From the NCBI RefSeq assembly GCF_003755175.1, contig NZ_RKHX01000004.1, positions 372,001-436,000 of the forward strand: 64,000 nucleotides of DNA, read 5' to 3'. Position numbers and translations under genes: made by a program. Below, piece after piece: positions 8,582-17,653 of the stretch (within the stretch, counting starts at the first letter, position 1; each line of letters begins with the position of its first letter). The notes under the pieces are model-generated. The model was not told the origin of the DNA. It was given only the letters and a program-made list of their open reading frames with translations, and ran no database searches. The stretch is from Cellulomonas sp. PhB150. GTDB lineage: Bacteria; Actinomycetota; Actinomycetes; Actinomycetales; Cellulomonadaceae.

Positions 8582-10933
8582 ATGACGCTTGCCGACAGCC
8601 ACGACCGGATCCGCGTGACGGGTGCGCGGGTGAACAACCTCAAGGACGTCAGCGTCGAGATCCCCAAGCGCCGCCTGACGGTCTTCACCGGCGTCTCGGG
8701 CTCGGGGAAGAGCTCGCTCGTGTTCGGCACGATCGCCGCCGAGTCGCAGCGGATGATCAACGAGACCTACAGCAGCTTCGTGCAGGGCTTCATGCCGACC
8801 CTGGCCCGCCCGGACGTCGACGTCCTCGACGGGCTGACCACGGCGATCATCGTCGACCAGGAGCGCATGGGCGCGAACGCCCGCTCGACGGTCGGCACAG
8901 CGACCGACGCCAACGCGATGCTCCGCATCCTGTTCAGCCGGCTCGGGCAGCCGCACCTCGGCTCGCCGCAGGCGTTCTCCTTCAACGTCGCCTCGATCTC
9001 CGGCGCGGGCGCGGTGACGATGGAGAAGGGCGGCCAGACGGTCAAGGAGCGCCGCAGCTTCTCGGTCACGGGCGGCATGTGCCCGCGGTGCGAGGGCATG
9101 GGCAGCGCCACGGACATCGACCTGAGCCAGTTGTTCGACGACTCCAAGTCGCTGCACGAGGGCGCCCTCACCATCCCCGGCTACACCGCCGACGGCTGGG
9201 GCGTGCGGATCTTCACCGGGTCCGGCTTCGTCGACCCGGACAAGGCGATCCGCGACTACACCGCCCAGGAGCGCGCGGACTTCCTCTACAAGGAGCCGGT
9301 CAAGGTCAAGGTCGGCGACATCAACATGACCTACGAGGGCCTGGTCCCCAAGGTGCAGAAGGCGTTCCTGTCCAAGGACCGCGAGGCGATGCAGCCGCAC
9401 ATCCGGGCGTTCGTCGACCGCGCGGTCACGTTCACGACGTGCCCCGAGTGCGGCGGATCGCGGCTCAGCGAGGGTGCGCGGAGCTCGAAGATCGGCGAGG
9501 TCAGCATCGCCGACGCGTGCTCGATGCAGATCAGCGACCTCGCGGAGTGGGTGCGCGGGCTCGACGAGCCGTCGGTCGCGCCGCTGCTCACCAACTTGCA
9601 GGAGACGCTCGACTCGTTCGTGACGATCGGGCTCGGGTACCTCTCGCTCGACCGCCCGTCCGGCACGCTCTCGGGCGGCGAGTCCCAGCGGACCAAGATG
9701 ATCCGCCACCTCGGCTCGTCGCTCACCGACGTCACGTACGTCTTCGACGAGCCGACGATCGGCCTGCACCCGCACGACATCCAGCAGATGAACGACCTGC
9801 TCCTGCGCCTGCGGGACAAGGGCAACACCGTGCTCGTCGTCGAGCACAAGCCCGAGGCGATCGCGATCGGCGACCACGTCGTCGACCTCGGGCCCGGCGC
9901 GGGCACGGCGGGCGGCACGGTCTGCTTCGAGGGCACGGTCGACGAGCTGCGCGCGAGCGACACCCTGACCGGCCGGCACCTGGACGACCGCGCGGCGGTC
10001 AAGGAGACGGTCCGCACGCCGACCGGCGCCCTCGAGATCCGGGGCGCGACGGCCAACAACCTGCGCGACGTCGACGTCGACGTCCCGCTCGGGGTGCTCG
10101 TCGCGATCACCGGGGTCGCCGGGTCGGGCAAGAGCTCGCTCGTGCACGGCTCGATCCCCGCCGACTCCGGCGTCGTGTCGATCGACCAGGGTGCGATCAA
10201 GGGCTCCCGGCGCAGCAACCCGGCGACCTACACGGGTCTGCTCGAGCCGATCCGCAAGGCGTTCGCCAAGGCCAACGGGGTCAAGCCCGCACTGTTCAGC
10301 GCCAACTCCGAGGGCGCGTGCCCCAACTGCAACGGGGCCGGCGTGATCTACACCGACCTCGGGATCATGGCGAGCGTCGCGACCACGTGCGAGGTGTGCG
10401 AGGGCAAGAGGTTCGACGCCTCGGTGCTCGAGTACCACCTGGGCGGCCGCGACATCAGCGACGTCCTGGCCATGTCGGTGGCAGAGGCGGAGGAGTTCTT
10501 CGGCTCGGGCGACGCCCGCACGCCCGCGGCGCACGCGATCCTCGCCCGGCTCACCGACGTGGGCCTGGGCTACCTGCGCCTCGGCCAGCCGCTGCCCACG
10601 CTGTCCGGCGGCGAGCGCCAGCGGCTCAAGCTCGCCACGCACATGGGCGAGAAGGGCAGCGTCTACGTCCTCGACGAGCCGACCACCGGCCTGCACCTGG
10701 CCGACGTGGCCAACCTGCTCGGTCTGCTCGACCGACTCGTCGACTCCGGCCGCTCCGTCATCGTCATCGAGCACCACCAGGCGGTCATGGCGCACGCCGA
10801 CTGGATCATCGACATCGGCCCGGGCGCCGGGCACGACGGCGGGCGCGTCGTGTTCGAGGGGACACCGGCCGACCTCGTGGCCGCGCGGTCGACCGTCACC
10901 GGCGAGCACCTGGCCGCGTACGTCGGGGCGTGA
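8582..10933 (+). CDS. Short UvrA-like ABC ATPase
   Basis: A 783-residue twin-ATPase of the UvrA family. It has two P-loops (GVSGSGKSSLVF, GVAGSGKSSLVHGS), two signatures (LSGGESQR, LSGGERQRLKLA), two Walker B/DEPT motifs and CxxC zinc knuckles (CPRC, CPEC, CPNC, CEVC). It is about 160 residues shorter than the true UvrA. The stretch after the first P-loop runs almost directly into the zinc module, so the UvrB-binding insertion appears to be missing. Such paralogs are linked in the literature with antibiotic self-resistance (DrrC-like) or DNA-adduct tolerance. The ATG follows a GAGGGAG ribosome-binding site. It is divergent from the MBL gene. Confidence 0.92.
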   Translation: MTLADSHDRIRVTGARVNNLKDVSVEIPKRRLTVFTGVSGSGKSSLVFGTIAAESQRMINETYSSFVQGFMPTLARPDVDVLDGLTTAIIVDQERMGANARSTVGTATDANAMLRILFSRLGQPHLGSPQAFSFNVASISGAGAVTMEKGGQTVKERRSFSVTGGMCPRCEGMGSATDIDLSQLFDDSKSLHEGALTIPGYTADGWGVRIFTGSGFVDPDKAIRDYTAQERADFLYKEPVKVKVGDINMTYEGLVPKVQKAFLSKDREAMQPHIRAFVDRAVTFTTCPECGGSRLSEGARSSKIGEVSIADACSMQISDLAEWVRGLDEPSVAPLLTNLQETLDSFVTIGLGYLSLDRPSGTLSGGESQRTKMIRHLGSSLTDVTYVFDEPTIGLHPHDIQQMNDLLLRLRDKGNTVLVVEHKPEAIAIGDHVVDLGPGAGTAGGTVCFEGTVDELRASDTLTGRHLDDRAAVKETVRTPTGALEIRGATANNLRDVDVDVPLGVLVAITGVAGSGKSSLVHGSIPADSGVVSIDQGAIKGSRRSNPATYTGLLEPIRKAFAKANGVKPALFSANSEGACPNCNGAGVIYTDLGIMASVATTCEVCEGKRFDASVLEYHLGGRDISDVLAMSVAEAEEFFGSGDARTPAAHAILARLTDVGLGYLRLGQPLPTLSGGERQRLKLATHMGEKGSVYVLDEPTTGLHLADVANLLGLLDRLVDSGRSVIVIEHHQAVMAHADWIIDIGPGAGHDGGRVVFEGTPADLVAARSTVTGEHLAAYVGA

Positions 10934-10936
10934 CCG

Positions 10937-12061
10937 TCAGGCGACGACCTGGACCTCGCGCGGGCTGGTGTTGAGGCGCAGGGCCGAGTCCGGGCTGCCC
11001 GGCGGGAACGCGACGACGATGTCCTCGATCCGCACACCGAACTGCCCGGGCAGGTAGATCCCCGGCTCGACGCTGAAGCACATGCCCGGCTCGATGAGCC
11101 GCTCCTCGCCCTCGACCATGTAGGGCGGCTCGTGGGTGGTCGTGCCGATGCCGTGGCCGGTGCGGTGGATGAACTGCTCGGCGTATCCCGCGTCCGTGAT
11201 CACCGCGCGGGCGGCGCGGTCGACGTCCTGGCACGTGGCGCCCGGGCGGACCGCCTCGACACCCGCCTGCTGGGCGGCCCGGACCACGTCGTGCACCTCG
11301 CGCTCCTGGCCGGTGAAGTCGTCGCCGACGTGCACCGTGCGGCTGGTGTCCGACCCGTAGCCCCACATCAGGCCGCCGAAGTCGAGCACCACCATGTCCC
11401 CGTCGGTGATGATGCGGCCGCCGGCCTCGTGATGCGGGTCCGCGCCGTTCTCGCCCGCGCAGACGAGCGTGAAGTCGACGTGCTCGTGGCCGTGCGCGCG
11501 CAGCAGCTGGCCGAGGTCGTCGGCCACGTCCCGCTCCCGGCGGCCGGAGAACGTCAGGCCCAGCACGTCGGCGTACGCGGCGTCGGCGGCGGCACCCGCT
11601 GCAGCGAGCCGACTGATCTCCTCGGCGTCCTTGACGGCGCGCAGCATGGGCAGCGAGTCCGTGAACGCGACGAAGGTGGCGTCGGTGAGCGTGCGCTGCA
11701 GGCCGAGGACGTGCATCGCCCAGGTCGCGTCCGACACCGCGTAGCGGCCGTCCGCGGCGAGCAGCCGGGCGGCGGTCGCGTACTCGTCGTCGCCGTCGTT
11801 CCAGGCCGACGACTCGAGCTCGCCGCCCGTCGCCTGCACGAGGTCACCGCGCTCGAGCAGCGGGACCACGACGACGGGGTCCCCCTCGGCCGGGATGACC
11901 AGCATCGTCAGCCGCTCGGTGACCGCGGTCGGGGTGTACCCGGTGAAGTAGGCGAGGTCCGGCCCCGGCGCGACGAGGATGCCGGCCATGCCCGCAGTCC
12001 GCGCCTGCGCGGCCGCGCGGCGACGCCGGACGGCGAAGTCCTGCGGCGTGAACGGCCTCAT
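10937..12061 (-). CDS. M24-family Xaa-Pro aminopeptidase/dipeptidase
   Basis: A 374-residue pita-bread-fold metallopeptidase with an N-terminal creatinase-like domain (to about residue 140) and a catalytic C-terminal half. All five metal ligands of the family can be seen: D in VVLDFGG, D in YGSDTSR, H in RTGHGIG, E in FSVEPGIY and E in VRIEDIV. It probably trims N-terminal residues from proline-containing peptides in the cytoplasm. Its stop lies 3 bp from the end of the converging UvrA-like gene. The DUF4287 gene lies 33 bp upstream on the same strand. Confidence 0.93.
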   Translation of the reverse strand: MRPFTPQDFAVRRRRAAAQARTAGMAGILVAPGPDLAYFTGYTPTAVTERLTMLVIPAEGDPVVVVPLLERGDLVQATGGELESSAWNDGDDEYATAARLLAADGRYAVSDATWAMHVLGLQRTLTDATFVAFTDSLPMLRAVKDAEEISRLAAAGAAADAAYADVLGLTFSGRRERDVADDLGQLLRAHGHEHVDFTLVCAGENGADPHHEAGGRIITDGDMVVLDFGGLMWGYGSDTSRTVHVGDDFTGQEREVHDVVRAAQQAGVEAVRPGATCQDVDRAARAVITDAGYAEQFIHRTGHGIGTTTHEPPYMVEGEERLIEPGMCFSVEPGIYLPGQFGVRIEDIVVAFPPGSPDSALRLNTSPREVQVVA

Positions 12062-12094
12062 GCCCGCCAGCCTCCCACCGCGCGAGCGCCGCGG

Positions 12095-12388
12095 CTACGG
12101 CGTGGGCTTCGTCGCGATCCCGTCGAGCCAGAGGGTGTCCGTCTCGTCGCGGTGCACGCCGTCGTCCCCGACGAACTTCGTGCTGATCTGCGGCCCGTTC
12201 TTGATGACGTGGACGAGCGCCATGCCGTGCCCACGGCCGAGCTCGTAGTCCGTCTTGAGCCACTCGAGGATCACGCCGGCCTTGACCGACGGGTCGTCGT
12301 AGCCGCGCTCGTGCGCCTGCTCGACGAGCTGGCGCGGGGTGAGCCCGGTCTTCTTCTCGATGGTGTCGAGGTACGCCTGGAACGACAT
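12095..12388 (-). CDS. DUF4287-domain protein
   Basis: A 97-residue soluble protein beginning SFQAYLDTIEKKTG and containing the LVEQAHERGY and VKAGVILEWLKTDYELGRGHGMALVHVIKNG segments diagnostic of DUF4287, a small helical family common in actinobacteria. The C-terminal third (STKFVGDDGVHRDETD) is variable. Function unknown. It precedes the M24 gene by 33 bp on the same strand and may share its promoter. Confidence 0.85.
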   Translation of the reverse strand: MSFQAYLDTIEKKTGLTPRQLVEQAHERGYDDPSVKAGVILEWLKTDYELGRGHGMALVHVIKNGPQISTKFVGDDGVHRDETDTLWLDGIATKPTP

Positions 12389-12499
12389 CGCTTCCTCCGT
12401 GTTCGGGTGTCGACGACGCTAGCGGAGCCGACCCACGGAACTCTCGCGGATCAGCGCCCGTTGAACCAGGGCCTCATCCCCACCGGACAGGAGCTCCCC

Positions 12500-13213
12500 A
12501 TGGGCGTCCCGCTGACCGTCGTCGACCCCGCACTGCCCACCGCCGCAGCACCACCGTCGCCCGCCGCGACCGCGTTCGACGCGACCGCAGGCGCGGTGGC
12601 CGAGCTCGAACGGCAGGTGACCGCGTACGTCGAGCTCGGGGTTCCCGCGCTGCTGGGGCTCGACGGGCCGGGCTTCCGCGCACTCGTCGCCCCCGTCTCG
12701 CAGGTGGTGGCCGCGCTCGACCCCACCCCCGCAGCGACCCAGGCCGACGACGCGGTCGCGTTCGTGCTCGTCGTCCCCGGGATCGACGCCAACGACCTCG
12801 CGCCCGCCATGCGCCGCGGCGCCAAGCTCGGCGTCAGCGTGATCGACCGTGACGAGGCGCCGACCTACCTCCCGCTGCCCGATCTCGAGGTGCCCACCGG
12901 CCCGTACCTGCTGTGGGGCATCGACACCGGCTCGGAGTTCTGCAACGTCCGGCCCGAGGACGCGCTGCGCACCGTCGTCGGGCGTGGGCGGGTCCCGCTG
13001 ACCATCGACGAGGGCGTCGCCCTGGCCGTCGTCCGGCCGGACATGCTGCGACCCAACCGGTGCTTCTCGCTCATGGGGTCGCGCACGGGCACCAACCAGC
13101 GCGTGCCGGCGGTGTGGATCAGCGAGCGTCGGGCGAAGCTCGGGTGGTGCTGGGACCGCAACCCGCACACGTGGCTCGGCGCCGCGTCGGCGACGGGTCG
13201 ACGCACCGCCTGA
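12500..13213 (+). CDS. DUF5701-family protein
   Basis: A 237-residue soluble protein. The region from about residue 90 (FVLVVPGIDANDLAPAMRRGAKLGVSVID) through the C-terminal CFSLMGSRTGTNQRVPAVWIS and CWDRNPHTWLG matches the actinobacterial DUF5701 family as I remember it; no catalytic role is known. The ATG was chosen because a good AGGAG site lies 7-8 bases upstream and because the first 30 residues are the usual Ala/Pro-rich lead. It is divergent from DUF4287 and followed by the GH3 regulatory region. Confidence 0.75.
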   Translation: MGVPLTVVDPALPTAAAPPSPAATAFDATAGAVAELERQVTAYVELGVPALLGLDGPGFRALVAPVSQVVAALDPTPAATQADDAVAFVLVVPGIDANDLAPAMRRGAKLGVSVIDRDEAPTYLPLPDLEVPTGPYLLWGIDTGSEFCNVRPEDALRTVVGRGRVPLTIDEGVALAVVRPDMLRPNRCFSLMGSRTGTNQRVPAVWISERRAKLGWCWDRNPHTWLGAASATGRRTA

Positions 13214-13255
13214 AGCCGACCCGCTGAATCGCTGCGGGAACCCCCTCCGAAGACT

Positions 13256-13267
13256 TACCGTTCGGTA
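13256..13267. promoter_or_regulatory. Palindrome TACCG-TT-CGGTA upstream of GH3 gene
   Basis: A perfect 12-bp palindrome lies immediately upstream of the LacI-type site. Sites with ACCG/CGGT arms are typical for TetR-family regulators, so a second regulator may act here. It could also simply be part of the promoter architecture. Confidence 0.3.
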
Positions 13268-13269
13268 GG

Positions 13270-13283
13270 TGAAAGCGCTACCA
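13270..13283. promoter_or_regulatory. LacI-family operator upstream of GH3 gene
   Basis: The site reads TGAAAGCGCTACCA. Its AAGCGCT core matches the perfect palindrome at 19100-19113 before the binding-protein gene, and the outer TG/CA bases fit the general LacI consensus. It is 35 bp before the GTG of the GH3 gene. The LacI gene at 19161-20171 is the obvious candidate to bind both. The right half is imperfect. Confidence 0.6.
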
Positions 13284-13285
13284 TG

Positions 13286-13303
13286 CGTTTCGAATCGTTT
13301 CGA
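13286..13303. repeat. Direct repeat CGTTTCGA, two copies one helical turn apart
   Basis: Two copies of CGTTTCGA occur with a 10-bp period, between the LacI-type site and the ribosome-binding site (GAGAGGGGG). The spacing of one helical turn suggests a protein-binding site or simply part of the 5' leader. No known regulator is assigned. Confidence 0.35.
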
Positions 13304-13317
13304 GAGGGGGCACCGCC

Positions 13318-15603
13318 GTGGTTGCCGAGATGCCGTACCTGAACCCGCAGCTGCCCGTCGCGGACCGCGTCGCCGACCTCCTGGGTCGCATGACGCTGCC
13401 CGAGAAGGTCGGCCAGATGCTGCAGCTGAACGCCAAGGACGGCGTCGTCGCGGCCATCGAGGAGATGCATGCCGGCTCGATCCTGCACGCGTCGCCCGAG
13501 CGCGTCCGCGAGGCTGCTGAGCTGACCGCGAAGACCCGTCTGCGGATCCCGCTGCTCGTCGCCGAGGACTGCATCCACGGCCACTCGTTCTGGGTGGGCG
13601 CGACGATCTTCCCGACACAGCTCGGCATGGCCGCGACCTGGGACCCCGAGCTCGTCGAGCAGGTCGCCCGCGCGACCGCCGTCGAGGTCGCGGCGACCGG
13701 CATCCACTGGACGTTCTCCCCGGTGCTCTGCATCACGCGCGACCTGCGCTGGGGCCGCGTGAGCGAGACCTTCGGCGAGGACCCGTTCCTCATCGGCGAG
13801 ATGGCCTCCGCGATGGTCCGCGGCTACCAGGGCGACGGCCTGGCCGACCCGACGGCGATCCTCGCCACCGCCAAGCACTTCGCCGGGTACTCCGAGACGC
13901 AGGGCGGCCGCGACGCGAGCGAGGCGGACATCTCACGACGCAAGCTGCGCTCCTGGTTCCTGCCGCCCTTCGAGCGCGTGGCCAAGGAGGGCTGCCGCAC
14001 GTTCATGCTCGGCTACCAGTCCATGGACGGCGTGCCGATCACGGTCAACAACTGGCTGCTCAACGACGTGCTGCGCGGCGAGTGGGGCTACACCGGCACG
14101 CTCGTGACCGACTGGGACAACGTCGGCCGGATGGTGTGGGAGCAGCACATCGCCGCCGACTACACCGAGGCGTCCGCGCGGGCCATCAAGGCCGGCAACG
14201 ACATGGTGATGACGACGCCCAACTTCTTCGCCGGCGCGCAGGAGGCTGTGGCCATGGGCCTGGTCGACGAGGCGCAGGTCGACGCCGCCGTCGCGCGGAT
14301 CCTCACCCTGAAGTTCGAGCTCGGCCTGTTCGAGAACCCTCGCCACCCCGACGTCGCGCTGCAGGAGCGGCACATCGGCTCGGCGGAGCACGCCGCCCTC
14401 AACCTCGAGGTCGCCCGCGGCTCGCTCGTCCTGCTCACCAACGACGGCACCCTGCCGCTCGAGGGCGGCTTCTCTGCCGACGAGGACGGGCGCGCGGCCG
14501 GCGGGACGTCGGCTCGCACCGTCGCCGTCGTCGGCCCGAACGCCGACGACCAGCACACGCAGCTCGGCGACTGGGCCGGCGCGTCGGGCCAGGCCGACTG
14601 GCTGCCCGAGGGCCACCCGCGCCACATGACGCAGACCGTCCTCGACGGCTTCCGCGACCACGTCCCCGCAGGCTGGACCGTCACGCACGCGCGCGGCGCC
14701 GACATCCTCACCGTCGGCGCCGACCCCGAGGGCGAGTTCTTCCCCGACGGCCAGCCGCGCCCGCAGGTCGTCATCCCGTCCGAGCCCGACGACGCCCTGA
14801 TCGCCGAGGCCGTCGAGGCCGCGCGCGGCGCGGACTACGTCGTCGCCGTCGTCGGCGACTGCATCGAGCTCGTCGGCGAGGGCCGCTCGACGGCCACGCT
14901 CGACCTGATCGGTGGGCAGGTGGCGCTGCTCGACGCGCTCGCCGAGACCGGGACGCCGATGGTCGTCGTCGTGATCAGCTCCAAGCCGCTCGTCCTGCCG
15001 CCCTCGGCGCACGGCGCGGCCGCGATCATCCACGCCGCCAACCCGGGCATGCGGGGCGGCCGGGCGGTCGCCGAGCTGGTGCTCGGCCTCATCGAGCCCA
15101 GCGGACGCCTGCCGCTGTCCTACGCGCGTCACGTCGGCCAGCAGCCCACGTTCTACAACCAGCTCCCCGGCCAGCACGGCCAGCGCTACGCCGACCTCAC
15201 GCAGAGCCCGGCGTTCGCGTTCGGCGAGGGCCTGACCTACACGACGGTCGAGTACGGCGACCTGCAGGTGCTCACCCCCGCGGTCACCGCCTGCGACACG
15301 ATCGAGGCCGAGGTCACGCTCCGGAACACCGGTGCGCGGCCGGCCGTCGAGACCGTGCAGGTCTACGTGCACGACGTCGTCTCCTCGGTCACGTGGGCCG
15401 AGAAGGAGCTCAAGGCCTACCGGCGAGTGCCCCTGGCTCCCGGCGAGACGCGCACGGTGTCGATCTCGCTGCCGGCGGCGGACTGCACGCTCGTCGACGC
15501 CGACGGCGTGCGGATGGTCGAGTCGGGGGCGTTCGAGCTGCTCGTCGGCCCGTCCTCCCGTGACGAGGCCCTGCTGCGGGCGGGGTTCGCGATCAAGTCC
15601 TGA
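13318..15603 (+). CDS. Glycoside hydrolase family 3 beta-glucosidase/beta-xylosidase
   Basis: A 761-residue intracellular GH3 enzyme (no signal peptide). The (alpha/beta)8 domain holds K186-H187 in TAKHFAGY and the nucleophile D265 in VTDWDN. It is followed by the alpha/beta sandwich with GSLVLLTNDGTLPL, then PGMRGGRAVAELVLG, and a C-terminal fibronectin-III-like domain (VTLRNTGARPAVETVQVYV). It should cut imported oligosaccharides from the non-reducing end. The start is GTG behind a strong GAGAGGGGG site. A LacI-type operator precedes it and the convergent ABC transporter genes end 6 bp after it, so uptake and hydrolysis are probably induced together. Exact sugar unknown. Confidence 0.93.
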   Translation: MVAEMPYLNPQLPVADRVADLLGRMTLPEKVGQMLQLNAKDGVVAAIEEMHAGSILHASPERVREAAELTAKTRLRIPLLVAEDCIHGHSFWVGATIFPTQLGMAATWDPELVEQVARATAVEVAATGIHWTFSPVLCITRDLRWGRVSETFGEDPFLIGEMASAMVRGYQGDGLADPTAILATAKHFAGYSETQGGRDASEADISRRKLRSWFLPPFERVAKEGCRTFMLGYQSMDGVPITVNNWLLNDVLRGEWGYTGTLVTDWDNVGRMVWEQHIAADYTEASARAIKAGNDMVMTTPNFFAGAQEAVAMGLVDEAQVDAAVARILTLKFELGLFENPRHPDVALQERHIGSAEHAALNLEVARGSLVLLTNDGTLPLEGGFSADEDGRAAGGTSARTVAVVGPNADDQHTQLGDWAGASGQADWLPEGHPRHMTQTVLDGFRDHVPAGWTVTHARGADILTVGADPEGEFFPDGQPRPQVVIPSEPDDALIAEAVEAARGADYVVAVVGDCIELVGEGRSTATLDLIGGQVALLDALAETGTPMVVVVISSKPLVLPPSAHGAAAIIHAANPGMRGGRAVAELVLGLIEPSGRLPLSYARHVGQQPTFYNQLPGQHGQRYADLTQSPAFAFGEGLTYTTVEYGDLQVLTPAVTACDTIEAEVTLRNTGARPAVETVQVYVHDVVSSVTWAEKELKAYRRVPLAPGETRTVSISLPAADCTLVDADGVRMVESGAFELLVGPSSRDEALLRAGFAIKS

Positions 15604-15609
15604 GCCCGG

Positions 15610-16545
15610 CTACCCCTTCACCGAGCCTGCCAGCAGGCCGCGCACGAAGTAGCGCTGCAGCGCCAGGAAGACGATCAGCGGGACGACCATCGCCACGAAG
15701 GCGCCCGCGGACAGCAGCTGCCACTGCTGGCCGCGCGTGCCGGCGAGCTCGGCGACGCGCACCGTGAGCGGCGACGTGTCCGTGGTGCCGAAGACGAGCG
15801 CGACGAGCAGGTCGTTCCACACCCAGAGGAACTGGAAGATCGCGAACGAGGCGATGGCGGGCGTGAGCAGCGGCAGCAGCACGGTGAAGAAGATCTTCAC
15901 GTGCCCGGCGCCGTCCACGCGCGCAGCCTCGACCAGCTCGCGCGGGATCTGCTTCATGAAGTTGTGCAGCAGGTAGATGGCCAGCGGCAGCGCGAAGATC
16001 GAGTGCGAGAGCCAGATCACCCAGAACGAGCCGTTCAGGCCCGCACTCACGTACTGGCTGAGCAGCGGGATCATCGTGACCTGGATGGGGACCACCTGGA
16101 GCGCGAAGACCGCGACGAACAGGATGTTGCGACCCTTGAAGTCGATCCAGGCGAACGCGTACGCGGCGAGCAGGGCGAGCGAGATCGGGATGACGACCGC
16201 GGGCAGCGTGATGACCACGGAGTTCACGAAGTACGTCGACAGGTTCGTCGAGGACCCGAAGAGCACCTCGTGGTAGTTGTCGAGCGTCAGGTTCGGGTCC
16301 TGCCACAGGGTCCACCAGCCGGACTTGCGGATGTCTGCGCGGGGGCGGAACGACGTGACCAGGAGACCGAGCGTCGGGATCGTCCACAGCACGGCGATGA
16401 CGACGGCGATCGTCGAGGCCCACGGCGACGAGAGCCGGCCCTTGACCGCGATCGCGCGCTTGTCGGCCCGGGAGAGGCGCCCCTCCTTCTTGCGCGTGTC
16501 TCCGACCTCGTCGTCCAGGAGATCGGTCGGCGGGATGACGGTCAT
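15610..16545 (-). CDS. Sugar ABC transporter permease, MalG/AglG type
   Basis: A 311-residue inner-membrane permease with a 40-residue charged cytoplasmic lead and six membrane segments. The coupling loop EAARVDGAGHVKIFFTVLLPLL is the EAA motif that docks on the ATPase. It pairs with the MalF-type permease, whose stop overlaps this ATG (ATGA). It is the last gene of the transporter operon. The operon has no ATPase gene, which fits use of a shared MsiK-like ATPase encoded elsewhere. Confidence 0.92.
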   Translation of the reverse strand: MTVIPPTDLLDDEVGDTRKKEGRLSRADKRAIAVKGRLSSPWASTIAVVIAVLWTIPTLGLLVTSFRPRADIRKSGWWTLWQDPNLTLDNYHEVLFGSSTNLSTYFVNSVVITLPAVVIPISLALLAAYAFAWIDFKGRNILFVAVFALQVVPIQVTMIPLLSQYVSAGLNGSFWVIWLSHSIFALPLAIYLLHNFMKQIPRELVEAARVDGAGHVKIFFTVLLPLLTPAIASFAIFQFLWVWNDLLVALVFGTTDTSPLTVRVAELAGTRGQQWQLLSAGAFVAMVVPLIVFLALQRYFVRGLLAGSVKG

Positions 16546-17531
16546 CGGACCTCCTCCGCGAGCTTCAGCTGTCGCACGTTGTAGATCACGATGGGGATGA
16601 CGAGCACGAACAGGATCACCGCGAGCGCCGCGCCCAGCCCGGCGTTCTGGGCCCGGAAGCTCTGCGTGTAGAACTCGTACGCCACGACGGACGTGTTGAA
16701 GTTGCCGCCCGTCATCGTCCGCACCACGTCGAAGACCTTGAGGGTCGCCATCGCGATCGTCGTGAGGACCACCACGAGCGCGGGCCGGATCGACGGCACG
16801 GTGATGAACCGGAACATGCCGAGGCCGTGCAGGCCGTCGAGGCGGGCCGCCTCGACGATGTCGTCGGGGATCGCCTTCACCGCGGCCGAGAGCACGGTCA
16901 TCGCGAACCCGGCCTGGATCCAGATCATGACGACGATGAGGAACAGCGTGTTCCACGGTTGGTCGAGCAGGAACTGCTGCGGTGGAAGACCGACCCAGAC
17001 GAGCAGTTGGTTGGCCAGGCCGATCTGCTGGATGTTGCCCTGGTCCGGCTTGTACTCGTAGACGAACTTCCAGATGATCGAGGCGCCCACCAGGGAGATC
17101 GACATCGGCAGGAAGATCAGCGTCTTCGCGAACGACTCGAAGCGCGCGCGGTCGATGAGCACGGCGTAGACGAGGCCGATGGCCGTGGCGCACAGCGGGA
17201 CGAGCACGACCCACAGGACCGTGTTGCGCAGCACGACCTGGAACTGCGGATCCGTGAACGCGGTGACGTAGTTGTCCCCACCGACGAAGTTCTTGCTCTT
17301 GGCGTCGAACAACGAGAGCCAGATCGTGTTGAGCCCGGGGTAGACCAGCCCGAACGCCAGGAACAGCAGCGTCGGGCCGAGGAACCCGGCGACGATGAGC
17401 CACGTGGGTGCGCGCTTGAGGCGGTCGATGCCGAACAGCACGATCCCCATCACCGCGACGAACAGCAGGATGGCGACGGCCATCAGCGCGAGCTTGTGAC
17501 CGGTCGTGTCCGCGTGGAGGAGCCAGTCCAT
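16542..17531 (-). CDS. Sugar ABC transporter permease, MalF/AglF type
   Basis: A 329-residue permease with an extra N-terminal membrane segment (residues 13-35), a short linker and then the usual six-segment core. The EAA loop is EAARLDGLHGLGMFRFITVP. Length and layout resemble the alpha-glucoside permease AglF, but this is a pattern match only. A strong hairpin lies between this gene and the binding-protein gene 122 bp upstream, which may lower permease expression relative to the binding protein. Translationally coupled to the MalG-type gene. Confidence 0.92.
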   Translation of the reverse strand: MDWLLHADTTGHKLALMAVAILLFVAVMGIVLFGIDRLKRAPTWLIVAGFLGPTLLFLAFGLVYPGLNTIWLSLFDAKSKNFVGGDNYVTAFTDPQFQVVLRNTVLWVVLVPLCATAIGLVYAVLIDRARFESFAKTLIFLPMSISLVGASIIWKFVYEYKPDQGNIQQIGLANQLLVWVGLPPQQFLLDQPWNTLFLIVVMIWIQAGFAMTVLSAAVKAIPDDIVEAARLDGLHGLGMFRFITVPSIRPALVVVLTTIAMATLKVFDVVRTMTGGNFNTSVVAYEFYTQSFRAQNAGLGAALAVILFVLVIPIVIYNVRQLKLAEEVR

Positions 17532-17602
17532 CGATTCAGCCTCTCGTCAGCACGTCGTCGTGCGGTCCGGGCGGGTGGGGTGCAGGAGACAGCGGGCGAG
17601 CA

Positions 17603-17648
17603 CGAGCGCGGGAGGAGCCGCCGGCCTGGGCGACCCCTCCCGCGCTCG
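17603..17648 (-). terminator. Intercistronic hairpin between binding-protein and permease genes
   Basis: Perfect 13-bp arms (17603-17615 and 17636-17648) enclose a 20-base loop in the gap after the binding-protein stop. There is no clear U-tract. Structures in this position in sugar ABC operons act as partial terminators or mRNA stabilisers so that binding protein outnumbers permease; that role is inferred. Confidence 0.7.
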
Positions 17649-17653
17649 ACCGG

